A stretch of DNA of 34,617 nucleotides. Origin: Rhizaria sp. SCN 62-66. Taxonomy: Eukaryota; Rhizaria, unplaced. A program made the position numbers and the translations under genes. The stretch lies in the NCBI GenBank assembly GCA_001724265.1, contig MEDY01000327.1, positions 1 to 34,617 on the forward strand, written 5' to 3'. Every line of letters begins with the position of its first letter. The first letter of the stretch is position 1. The notes under the pieces are model-generated. The model did no database searches. It was not told the DNA's origin and saw only the letters and a program-made list of their open reading frames with translations. Positions 9,076-19,800 of this stretch are shown in pieces.

Positions 9076-10682
9076 GCAACAGCGGCTCGGTCGGCTCGAA
9101 CGCCAACTCCGCTGCGGGCGCCAGCGGCGGTGCCGCCGGGAGCGGTGGCGCCGGTGCCGCCCCGACCGAGGGCCCCGGCGGGATCCCTCTGGACGAGAAC
9201 GGGCGCATGCCGGGGCGGCTGGCGGCGTGCGACCCGGCGCTGGTGGAGACGATCCTGCACGACATGCTCGACAGCTCGCCGCAGGTCCGCTGGGACGACA
9301 TCGCCGGGCTTGAGTTCGCGAAGAAGTCCGTGGTCGAGGCTGTGGTGTGGCCGCTGCTGCGCCCGGACCTCTTCTCGGGCCTGCGCGGGCCGCCCAAAGG
9401 CATGCTGCTCTTCGGGCCGCCGGGGACTGGCAAGACGCTCATCGGCAAGGCCATCGCGAGCGAGGCCAACGCCAAGTTCTTCTCCATCTCAGCCTCGACG
9501 CTGACGTCCAAGTGGCACGGGCAGGGCGAGAAGCTGGTGCGCGCGCTCTTCGCCGCGGCCGAGTACTTCGCGCCTAGCGTCATCTTCATCGACGAGATCG
9601 ACTCGCTGCTGTCGCAGCGCCAGGACGCCGAGCAGGAGGCGAGCCGGCGCATCAAGACCGAGTTCCTGGTCCAGCTCGACGGCGTCGCGACCAGCACCAA
9701 CAGCGTGACCACCGCCAGCGCGAATGGTAGTGTGGATAGCTCCGGGTATAACAATAACAACAACAATGACGACAACAGCAGCACTTCCCCCTCCGGCTCC
9801 CAGGGCCAGGGCCAGGGCCACGGCCACGGCCAGGGCCAGGGTCAGCCACAGCAGCCGAAGTCGAAGCACGTGCTGGTCGTGGGCGCGACGAACCGGCCGC
9901 ACGAGATCGACGAGGCCGCGCGCCGCCGCCTTGTCAAGAAGCTCTACGTGCCGCTGCCCGACGCTCGCGCGCGGCTGGCGCTGCTGACGCTGCTGCTCCG
10001 CACCGAGCGCCACTCGCTGCCGCCCGCCGCGCTGGACGCCGTGGTCACCGCCACGGACGGCTACTCGGGCGCGGACCTGCGCGCGCTGTGCACCGAGGCC
10101 GCGTTCGGGCCGCTGCGCGAGCTGCGATCCGTCGTTGACGTACGGCCGGAGAGCGTGCGCGGCATCGAGGGCAGGGACTTTGACCAGGTACGTGCGGTGC
10201 TGTGATGCAGCGAAATGATGCAAAATATGTGGGGATATGCATTGGTGCTGCGAATTTCACTGAACTTTTTTGTTTTGTGTTGTTAAAAGTGTTCATTTTG
10301 CGTATTTATGTTGCTTTCATGCTTGCTCATCACTCTATGCTCTTTGTCTCTTTGACTCTTTGTTGTTGTTTCACCCACACACACGCAGGCGCTGACGCTG
10401 GTGCGCGCGTCGGTGGACAAGAAGGACCTGCGGCAGCTGGAGGACTGGAACCGCTCGTTCGGCTCTTTCCTCACCGACGACGAACGCTCTGACCCCAACA
10501 GCGGCACCAAGAGCGGCCAGGCCAACGATGCGGGCGTGACTAGCAGCGGCAGCGGCAGCGGCGCTGGCGCTGGTGGCGGCGGGAGCAGTGCGCCGCTGGG
10601 CGCGGTGGCTGCGGCGGCGGCGCGGGCGCTGGCGGCTGAGGCTGCGGCGGCTGGCAACAGCCGTGGCGGCAGCCAAGACTGA
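6767..10682 (+). CDS. FIGNL1: Fidgetin-like 1 AAA ATPase with long low-complexity N-terminus
   Basis: FIGNL1 is a hexameric AAA ATPase of the katanin/spastin/fidgetin group that acts in homologous recombination, removing RAD51 filaments. Exons 6767-6839, 6997-10187 and 10389-10682 join in frame to give 1185 residues. Residues 1-735 are mostly low complexity: Gln, Asn, Ala and His-Gly runs plus an Ala/Glu/Gln coiled-coil-like stretch. The conserved part begins with [14 protein letters not shown] and has [10 protein letters not shown], Walker A GPPGTGKT (831-838), [17 protein letters not shown], Walker B VIFIDEID (886-893), [13 protein letters not shown], sensor-1 GATNRP with Asn990, and the arginine-finger set RRR (1000-1002). 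Exon 3 restores the VPS4-type C-terminal helix ([23 protein letters not shown]), which supports the splice. About 59 low-complexity residues (922-980) interrupt the AAA core between LDGV and the sensor-1 strand. FIGNL1 is preferred over fidgetin from the core motifs. Confidence 0.88.
7201..7300 (+). repeat. CAG/CAA poly-glutamine tract
   Basis: Mixed CAG and CAA codons encode poly-Gln in the N-terminus of the FIGNL1 homologue. Further CAG/CAA runs occur at 8404-8442 and 8584-8685. The mixed codons suggest an older tract than the pure (GCT)14 run at 29851. Confidence 0.8.
7636..7707 (+). repeat. G-rich minisatellite encoding Gly-Ala repeats
   Basis: Tandem copies of a roughly 12-bp unit built from GGGGGCCGGGGC, giving many closely spaced runs of four or five G on the coding strand, within the N-terminal low-complexity part of the FIGNL1 homologue. 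The coding strand has strong G-quadruplex potential. Confidence 0.75.
8931..9076 (+). repeat. AAC/AAT poly-asparagine tracts
   Basis: Two poly-Asn runs (about 8937-8966 and 9043-9076), mostly AAC and AAT codons, sit just before the conserved AAA portion. They are conspicuously AT-rich for this coding environment. Confidence 0.75.
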
Positions 10683-11230
10683 GAAGAGAGTTACGGTAGG
10701 ACGCATTCAGAGGATATGTAGCCCTGGAAAGACGATGAGTTATTTATACTGCGACATTTATATAGAACGTGCTGATTTAAGTCATAATACAGATATTCAC
10801 CTCAATAAGCAACTACTAGAGTGATGTGATATGCGCTATACATGTAATTAGTGTAGAGTTTATGTGATTTGTGGTGGATTGTGGCGCGCCTTTGAGCGAG
10901 CAAAGCGGACGAAGATACTTAGTAATATCACAACATTGGCATCGTAGCTTGAGCTAACAAGATGGTCACCTCGGTCAACTTTTAATGTTTACTATTTTCA
11001 CAATTTGTGTGCTTGTGGGCGCCAAGTTATGTGGTTGAGCTTGTGCTGAGTTAAATTGGCTCAGCCCGTGGTTTGCGCGCCTTCTGCCGTTCACCTATTC
11101 CAACCCACACTGCTAGAAGACGCATCCCAATCAACGGCACACACTAGGTGCACATATTGGCGCCATTTATCTCACGGTTTGTTGCACCATTATTTTATTA
11201 CACTCTGTTTCCACCTCCATAGAGCGACTC
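10683..11230. other. Spacer between the FIGNL1 and PNKP homologues
   Basis: 548 bp, AT-richer, holding the FIGNL1 3' flank and the PNKP promoter. A CCAAT word lies near 11127. Two GGCGCC-centred words (ATTGGCGCCA near 11157-11166 and GGCGCCAAG near 11018-11026) resemble E2F sites with one mismatch. No RNA gene was recognised. Confidence 0.35.
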
Positions 11231-13292
11231 ATGCCTCCCCGCAAGCGCCCCGCCGACAGCACCACCGCAACCAACGCAAGCGGCGCCGCTGCCGCCATCT
11301 TCCAGGCCGCCAAGAAGCCCGCCCCGTCCTCTTCAGCGGCAGCTAACGACGCGCTTGGCAACTGGCAGCTCCTGGGCCCCAAGCAGACCCTCTACGCCCG
11401 CGCCCCCACCTCCCTGCCCGCGGCATTCATCGCCGCCCTCGCTGCCCATCGCAGCAACGACGATAGCAGCGGCAGCAGCGGCGCCGACGCCGAGGCTGCG
11501 GGCGCGGCGCCGAAGCTCAAGGTGGCCGCGTTTGACATGGACGGGACGCTGCTGGTGCCCAAGTCGGGCGCGCCTTTCCCGCGCGACCGCTTCGACTGGC
11601 AGTGGTGGAGCCCCCACGTCGCGGAGCGGTACGATCATTCGATACTGTTGCACTAAAACACAATCATTATGTTTACTGTTGTTCTATAAGTAAATTCTCA
11701 TTCGTTTACTTTGACTCTTATCCTGTTTGTATCACACTCTGGTTGTTTCTTTAGGTTGAAAGAGCTTCACAATGAAGGCTACGCCATCGTCATCTTCTCC
11801 AACCAGGCCGGCGTGTCGAAGAAGAAGCAGAGCGCGAGCGACCTGACCGGCAAGATCGACGACGTGGTCACGGCCACGGGCGGACTCCCTATCGCGGCGT
11901 ACTTTGCGATCGACAGCGACCACTACCGCAAGCCGTGCCCGGGCATGTGGTACCAGTACTTAGACCATCTAAGGGTCCTCCTGCCTTCGTGGCATCACGC
12001 TGCGATCAGTCAAGACGCGGCAGGCCTTGTCTCCCTCTCAGACAGCAACGGCGACAGCAATAGCAACAGCAACTGCGCCGTCCCGCCCGCGCTGAGCTCC
12101 TGGGTGGACACGGCCGCGTCCTTCTTCTGCGGCGACGCGGCGGGCCGCACGGCGCCCACGGCCCCCACGGCGCACAGCAAGGACTGGCGCAAGGACCACA
12201 GCGACGCCGACCGCTGCTTTGCCGGCAACGCCGCGCTGCCCTTCGTGGTCCCCGAGCAGGTCCTGCTGCCCGCGGGCCGGGTCAGCGCGGCGGGCCCCGC
12301 CAAGGGCAGCTGGGCCGTCAAGGCGGGCGCGGGCGCTGGCGTGGCGACGGCGGCGCTGGCGGACCGCGCCGTGATCGAGCAGTACGCGCGGCAGAACGGC
12401 GCTGCGGTGGTGGCCAGCAAGGAGGTCGTCGACCGCCTCATCGCCACCGGCCCCGGCGCTGCCACCCGCAGCAACAGCAACGCGCCTGGCGGCGACGGCG
12501 ACGAGAGCAAGACGAGTGACGGCAACGACGCGCTGGAGGTGGTCGTGATGGTCGGCGCCCCCGCGTGCGGCAAGTCTACCATCGCGCGGGCCCTCTGCGC
12601 GCTCCCGGCCGCATACGGCCACTCCGGCGTCGCCGCTTCCGCCGACAGCGTCGTCGGCGCAGCGGCCTACGAGTGGGTCAACCAGGACACGCTCAAGACT
12701 AAGGAGAAGTGCGCCGCGGCGGTCGCGGCGGCGCTCAAGCAGGGCCGCAACGTCGTCGTCGACAACACCAACCCCACGGCCGAGACGCGCGCGCTCTACA
12801 CACGCGCAGCAAAGATGGCCGCCGCGGCGATGTACGTATCCACGCCTTATTTGCGAACATATTCACTCCAGATTTATTTGATTTTGTTCAATTTAATGTT
12901 TCTATGCTATGTTATATCTTTACTCATCACTTTCTCCCTCGTGTCTCCTTGTTTTTTCTTCCCTCAGCGGTCGCCCCGTGCGCCTGCGCTGCGTGTTCGT
13001 GGCCGCGCCCAAGGCCGTGGCCATGCACATGCTCTCGGTGCGCGCGTGCGTCTCCGCGGGCGCCGCGCCGCACGTGCCGGGCATTGCCGTTAACATGTTC
13101 TACAGCAAGCTCGAGACGCCCGCTAAGGCCGAGGGCTTCGACGAGGTGCTCTACGTGCCCTGGGAGCCCGTGTTCCCTGCGAAGCCCGACAGCAACAGCA
13201 ATAGCAACAGTAGCGAGAGCTCTGCGCTGGGCGGGACGGCGCTGTACAGTGATGTATGGCCGCTGGAGACGGTGTTCAACTGGTATCATTGA
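11231..13292 (+). CDS. PNKP: Bifunctional polynucleotide kinase 3'-phosphatase
   Basis: PNKP repairs DNA strand-break ends by removing 3'-phosphates and phosphorylating 5'-hydroxyls, in base-excision, single-strand-break and end-joining repair. Exons 11231-11628, 11755-12831 and 12968-13292 (both joins phase 2, donors GTACGA and GTACGT) give 599 residues. The HAD-type phosphatase has DMDGT (Asp102 and Asp104), a VIFSNQAGV strand, and FFCGDAAGR carrying the acidic metal-binding motif. The kinase has P-loop GAPACGKST (400-408, Lys406) and VVVDNTNPT (Asp469), both family-typical. Exon 3 supplies the lid region, the AEGFDEV segment and a C-terminal NWYH. The N-terminus is short, basic and Ala-rich, with no recognisable FHA domain, so XRCC1/XRCC4 docking of the animal type is not supported. 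Ser/Asn runs are inserted near residues 225-233 and close to the C-terminus. It follows FIGNL1 on the same strand. Confidence 0.9.
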
Positions 13293-13648
13293 AGTATGGC
13301 GAATGGGGGATTTAGATTGACGAACTTCACTTGATTTTATTGCCTTGCGATGGCCAGGCCACGTTACAGCATGACACCTCCTAGACCTTCATTGAACTTG
13401 AATTCGTGATTTATTTTTGTTTTATAAATCATGGAAACACTTTATTATAATACAACTACACTGTTTGTGATTATTTTCATTGCTCATCACTTTCTTTACG
13501 ATCACAAAACACTTCAAAACAATTTACATGTACAAGCTGAATGCAAGCATGACACAAACTTCGCGAATCTTTCGCGTGGCAACGAAGCCGCGCTCGACAA
13601 CAGCCAACTCTATTGCGCAATTGGTACTGATCAAATCTAAGTACCCCC
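13293..13648. other. Convergent spacer between PNKP and the TBC gene
   Basis: 356 bp of AT-rich sequence holding the two 3' flanks. Its left part has A/T runs typical of 3' ends; its right edge enters the CTAAGTACCCCCTTAG repeat that overlaps the TBC stop codon. Nothing else was recognised. Confidence 0.45.
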
Positions 13649-13891
13649 TTAGAGCCCGCCCTTGGTGGCGTTCTGCAGCAGCCCCATCCAGGCGACCCAC
13701 GACGCCCTGTCGGCGGCGTACAGGTGGAAACTGCGTGCGTCGCTCCACGCGCTCTGCCCCGCGGTGAGGTTCACGGTCACCAGCACGGCGGCGTCGGCCG
13801 TCGCGCGGCGCCTCTCGCTCTCGGCCGCCGCGCGCTGCTCGCGGTCGTACTCGTCCTCCAGCGTCGTGGCGCCCGCTAAGGGGGTACTTAG
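13637..13891. repeat. 16-bp perfect inverted repeat around the TBC gene 3' end
   Basis: CTAAGTACCCCCTTAG at 13637-13652 is repeated as its exact reverse complement at 13876-13891. The first copy includes the stop codon of the TBC1D5-like gene; the second lies in its PH-domain coding region. The transcript could form a 16-bp stem closing a loop of about 223 nt. Confidence 0.8.
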
Positions 13892-16800
13892 ACCGCCGAG
13901 GCTTTGCGCGGTCGTCGATGCGAGCGGCGAACCCAGGCTAAAGCCGCCATCACTGTTGTTGGCATTGCCGCTGTTGTTGCCGCGGCCCTTCACGGTCGCT
14001 CCGGAGACCAACTCCGTCGCGCCCGCCTCGCCGCCCGCGCCGCCCCGGGCCTTGCTGTTGCTCGCGAAGGTCTTCGCGCGCGCCGCGTCCAGCTCCGTGG
14101 TGACCTTGGGCCCGACGACAATGGCGAACTTGCCCGCGTCGCCCGCGAAGACGGAGCGGCCGCGGAGGTCGATGAAGCCCTCCTTCATGGGCTCCTCCGC
14201 GCGCCGGTCGCGGTAGTACTGCAGCACGAACCCGCGGAGCTGGAACCAGCGCCGGCGGAAGTTGCGCAGCCGGAACAGCCCCGTGCCGCCAGACAGCTTC
14301 ACCAGATACCCCTCGGCGCACGTGCGGTGGTTGCCCAGGCCCGTGGGCTGCAGTGCGCGGCGCGGGCCCACGGAGCTGTTGCTGCTGCTGCTCGCGCTGC
14401 TGCTACTCGAGCTGCTCGAGTTGAGGCTGGAGAGACCGAACTTCTGCTGCTGTTGCGGCTGCTGTAGCTGTGTCTGTTTCTGCTGCGAGTCGGCGCTGTT
14501 GCCGTCGTCGTGGTCACTCGCCAGACTCGAGCTCAAGCCCGCGTTGCCGCCGCCGCTGCCGCTGCCGCCGCTGCCGCCGCTCGCGTGTGAAGGGTGCGAC
14601 TGCGGGACGGACATGGGGTAGGCGGCGACGAACACCACGGGCGTGAAGTAGCGCCCCTCGCTCGCCACATCGCCCGGCTGCGTGAAATGGTTGTGGATGC
14701 TCGATGCCGAGCTCGTCACCGTCGCCGAAGGCACGTCTGGCATGCTCGCGGCCGCAGCGGCCGCCGCCGCGGCTGCAGCGGCTGCGGCCGGGGTCGCGAC
14801 GGCGGCGATCGCGGCCGCTGCGGCGGCGGCAGCAACGGCGTTAGCGTTCGGCTGCGGAGGAGTCGCAGGAGCAGCAGCAGCAGCAGTAGCAGTAGCAGCA
14901 GCTGGAGTGGCGCTGGCGGCGCTGGGAGTAGCCACAGAGTCGGAGTCCTTAGCACTGTCACCAGCAACATTGACGCGGGGAGAAGCTGTCGTAGAGTCGT
15001 CGTCGTCGTCGTTATTCCCGTCGGGGTTAAATGCGTCGTCTGCCTCGGTGTTTTGAGTGGAGCCAAAGTACGAGGTGTCCAGTGAAGCGATGATGGAACC
15101 ACGCTTGCCCCGCTTCGACTTCGCAGTCTGAGCAGCGGCAGCCTCCTCCTCGTTGTCACTGATGACGGTGTTGATGTTCTCCTCAAGCTCGTCGTCGTCG
15201 TCATCTTCCCCGCCGCCACTGCCGACGTCTTCGTCGTCGCTCGCGCTATCGTCCTCATTGGTCATGCGAGTAAGCTTGTTGGGGTTGGTATGTGCATTGT
15301 GAGCTCCGACAGGTGACACGGGGGGAGAAATAACCAGCTTGTCATCGGAAGTACTCATATCATCAGACATGGCACCGGCAGCGGAGAGACCACCCTTGGA
15401 TGCAATCTCTCCTCTGTCTTTGCCCTTGTCCTTGCCTTCCTTGTCCTTCTTCTTGCTCTTCGACGTGAACAGCGCCTCGACCCGCGACACCGCGGATGCA
15501 AGCTTCTGCGTGACCTTCTTGGCCGCAGTCGGCTTGCCGCCGGCCCCAACTGCACCGGCAGCACCGTGGGCGCCCTTCTTGCCGCCGCGGTGGCTCGCCG
15601 ACGCCGCAGCCGCTGCGGCGGCGCTGACGGCCGCTGTGGCGGCAGCGACGGCGTTCGCAGTCGTCTGCGCATAGATAGGGTTGTAGTAGCCGCAGCTCTC
15701 CGCCCCAGCCACCGCGACAAGCCCGACGCCGTTGATACCCACCGCGGCGCCAGCGCCAGCGCTGCTGCCGTAGTTCGCGCTCATGGCGCTCTGCACGGAA
15801 GTTAGGCCGCCCTGGTGACCGTGCGCAGAGTGCCCGTGAGCGCCCGCTCCACCGTGCGCTTGTCCGTGCCCGTGACCGTGAATGCCAGCAGCCGCGGCAG
15901 CGCCACCGGGGGCGCGGCCTAAGTGACCGTGCGCGCTGTGGAGCGGGACCGTGGAGGCCGCGTAGAGCGCGCGGGCCTGCGCGCACAGCGCCGTGACGTC
16001 GCTGACGGGCGGGTAGTGCATGACGGACATGAGCACCGTGCCGGCGTCGCCCGAGAGGAGGCGGCGGCGGATGTGCGTCAGCATCGCGAGCGCGAAGAAG
16101 TCCACGGCCACGCCCAGGCCGGGGTCTTCGGACAGGAACAGCGCGCTGCGGGCCGCGGTGCGCGACGCTAGCACGCGGCCCAGCTGCTGCTGCGCCTGCG
16201 CAGGGGCCAGAGTCACAGCGCCAGCGTCAGATGCTGCGGCGGGAGCAGTAGGCGAGGCAGGAGAGGCGCTGGAGGCTGCGGCGATCAGTGCCGCGTCGGC
16301 TGTTGCAGTCGCAACGGCCTCGGCCTCGCGTGCCTGGACGCCAAGGCCCTTCTTTCTAACATTCGCGGTCTGATTAGCGCTAGCTGCACTTGAAACTTCA
16401 CTGCCATTCGAGATGCTGACACCCGCGGCCCACGGGGCAAAGCTGGCGCCCGCGCTATCAGTGGAAGTACATGTACTCGCAGCACTGCTGTTGGCGTTAG
16501 CGTGCACAGCATTGCTGCTGCCACTCTTACTAGTACTCGCGTTGTTGTTAACGAGCGAGCGGTTGAGCTCCTCGGCGTGCGCGAAGAGCTGGTCCCACAC
16601 GACCATGACCTGGCTGGGCGGGAACTCGCGCGCGAAGAGCAGGCGCAGCCAGCGCAGCAGGAAGATCTGCGGCAGCGCGCCGGCCTCCTCGAGCGCCGCG
16701 TGCACGGCCGGGTCGGCGTGGCGCAGCAGCACGTCGTAGATGAAGAGCATCTTGCGGTCCAGCAGGCTGCCGAACTGCTGCAGGTCGCGCGCCGTCGTGC

Positions 16801-19800
16801 TGGCGCTGTCGCCCGCGTGCGACGAGTGCAGCTGCAGCTGCTGCAGCGACAGCGGCAGCGGCACGGCCGGCAGCGCCAGCTGCGGCAGGTGGTAGCGGGC
16901 CCGGACTAGCTGGCGCTGTTGCAGCAGCGACTGCAAAGTCTGCTGCTGCTGTTGTTGCTGAGAACCTGCGGTACTCGGCTTGTCAACGAGAGTATTGCGA
17001 GTGCTTGTACTGCGGAGAATCGTCGCTGCAGCCGCGGTCGCAACAGCAACGCCAATGCTGTTGTTGCTGCTGTTGCCGCTGCTGCCGTGCGTACTGTGCC
17101 CGTGGCCGCCGTGGCCGTGCGCAGCGGAGGCCTCCATGTGATCGTTGGCGGTGAGGTAGTACACTGCGACCCGAGACATGATGCGATCGAACAGCACGTA
17201 CGCGTCGGCCTCGAGCGCCTTAGGGTGCAGCAGCGCAATGACGTCGCTGTTGACGTCCATCGCCACCGCGCTGTTGCCGCCAACGCCGCTCGCGTTGCCG
17301 GGGCCGTAGTCGCCGAAGCCGCCGCCCCCGCCGTGCTGCTGCTGGTGGTCGCCGTAGTCGTCGTCGTCGCCGGTGTAGCCCACCGCCGCGGCCTCGGCCT
17401 CGGAGTCGAAGAGCGAGTTGGCCTCACCGTCGCTGCGCAGCGCGAGCAGCACAACGGCCAGCACCTCGTTCATGCCCTGCTTGTAGCCGACCTCGCAGTG
17501 GTCGAGCGCCCACGTCACGAGCACGCGCTGCATGAGCCGGCGCGTGGAGCGCAGGCAGAAGAAGACGCGCCCAGCGTGCGTGCGTGCAACGTCCTTGGCG
17601 ACGAGCTGGCGCAGGTCGATGTGGTACTGGCGCTGGTGGAACAGCGAGGCGTCGTGCCGCGACAGCGTCAGCGGGTCAGACGCCGTCGCGGCCGTGGCCG
17701 TGATCGAGTGGCGTGCGACCGGGGTCGTGTTGCTGTGCGAGACCGCGCTAGGACGGTGGCAGCTGCTGTTGTTGTTGCCAGGGGTGTTAGCGCCCATCAA
17801 GGACGTGCTCGTTGTGCGCGTCGTGAAGGCGGTAGTCCGCAGCAGCGGGTCGGCCTGCTCGCCGTCGCTGTCGTCGCCGTCGGGGCCAGCGCTGCCGATG
17901 ATGCTCTTGACGCCGGCAGGGCGACTCGCGGTGTTTTGGCCCTGCTCATCGTCACATGTGTTCGCTTTGCCCGCAAACAGCGCCAAGCCGCCGAGTTTGC
18001 CGGCGTTCGCACTGCTGTCCTCGCCGCTTGCGCTAGCAACGCCGATGCTCGCTCTCGCTGCGCTAGCCCCAGCGCCAGTGCCAGCGCCAGTGCCAGTGTT
18101 GGTGGCGCCACGCAGCGTCATAATCTCGACGTGCAGCGCGCCGTAGGCGGCGGCGATGCGGCCGTACTCGCGCCGCAGCGCGCCTGCACAGGCCGCGGCG
18201 GCCTTGAGGTACCGTTCGTGGTGGCTGCGGCCGAGGTGCGCCGTCAGCACGGCCGACGGGATGACCGCCAGTGCGGCCGCTAAGGCCTGCGCCGCGGGAG
18301 GGTGGCCGCTCGCGGAGCAAGAGGAAATGGGAGCAGCAGCAATGAGGCTGTTGCCCGCTGGGTTTGTGCAACTACTGGTCGTGCTTGTGCTGATGCTCTC
18401 GTCGTCATTGTTAGTGTACATATCAAGGTCGTAGTAGTCGCTATCGTTATAGCATCCACAGCTCGAGCAGCGGTAGCAGCTGCACTGAGTTGCCGTGTTG
18501 GTATCGCTGTTGTTGCTGCTACTGCTCTTGTCAATAGAAACACCATCTGTGTTCTGATTATTGGCATCAAAGCTACGATTCGCGGCAGTGATGTTGTTCC
18601 TATTGTTTATCATACTTGCGTTGTTGTGAATATTGAGGCTGTGACTGTGGTTAAGGCTTTGGCTGTGAGTGTGGTCGCCTCCGGTGCCTGCGTGGTACTC
18701 CGTGCCGCGAAAGCCGGCGTCGTAGCCAGACATGTCGAGCGCGGACACGTAAAACATGTCACTGTTGCTGCCAGAAGCGCCACCCGCACTCACCCTCGCA
18801 CTTGCACTCGAACTCGCACTCGAACTAGAGCTAGAGCTCGTCACAGCCAGTTGCTGCTGACTCAAGTTCGCATTGTTTGGCAAAACGACAGTTGGAGGAA
18901 GGTTACTACCATTGCTTGCATCATTTTCAGTGTTGCCATGGTGAATCACAGAGTAGCCGTGAACGCAGCGGTCCCCGTTGGCAGTCTGTTGTTGTTGCTG
19001 TTGCTGCTGCTGCTGGGACTGCTGCGGGTGCAGCGGCGGCAGCGTGTCGTAGTCGTAGTCCTCGCGCCAGACGGCGCCGTCCCTGTTGCCGGGCGCAATC
19101 TGCCCCAGCAGCGCGCGCAGCACGCGCGGCGGCACGGCAGCCTTCTGCTCGCGCGTCAGCGCGCTGGGCAGCGCCGAGACCGCGGTGTCGACGCCCAGGC
19201 AGCGGCGCCACGTCAGCGTGCGCCAGATCGTCGCCACAGGCGCGGGTGACACCGAGAGCAGCAGCGCCACCGCGGTCGCGGGCGTGAGCGCCGCCGCCGC
19301 CGCCGACGGAGCGGCTGGAGCAGACGCAGCCGCGGCCGCGGGGCTAGCGCTTGTCGTCGATGCTGCAGCGTCGCCGGATGCTGCTGCATTGGCCGGGCTA
19401 GAGCGAGAGTGTTGGACACCGTAGGACCGCGCGCGGCTGGCAGCGCTCCCGCTCACAGCGTCGAAGCCTGAGCCTGCCGCCGAGGAGCTGCTCGACGACG
19501 AGGTAACCACGGCGTTCGCACCTTTGCCACCACTCTCCGCGTTATAGTCGAAGTTGTTACAGGGCGCGGTGGGCGTGGTGAGCATCATGTCGGCCGGTGG
19601 CGCGGGCGCGGGGCCGAGTGCGGGGCTCGAGAACGAGATGTTGACGTCGTCGAACTCGCTGGGGTCGAACAGGATGCACTCGGACACGCCAGGCGCCGCC
19701 GCTGCCCCGGCTGCACTCGCGCTCGCAGTCGCGGTCGCAGACGCAGCTGCAGAAGCGGCCGTGGCCCGCGGTGCGCGTGCAGGCGTGGATAGCGGAGCGG

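Noticed and set aside
8624-9784. 386-codon minus-strand frame opposite the AAA gene
   Set aside because: Poly-Leu and poly-Cys runs are the complements of CAG/CAA and AAC repeats; the sense frame has the Walker motifs.
13431-13640. 69-codon plus-strand frame after PNKP
   Set aside because: AT-rich, no GC bias at third positions, and located in a convergent 3' spacer.
16919-18283. 454-codon plus-strand frame inside the TBC gene
   Set aside because: It lies opposite the TBC catalytic blocks, whose sense frame encodes the arginine-finger and glutamine motifs. The plus-strand product has only Val/Ala/Arg-rich sequence.
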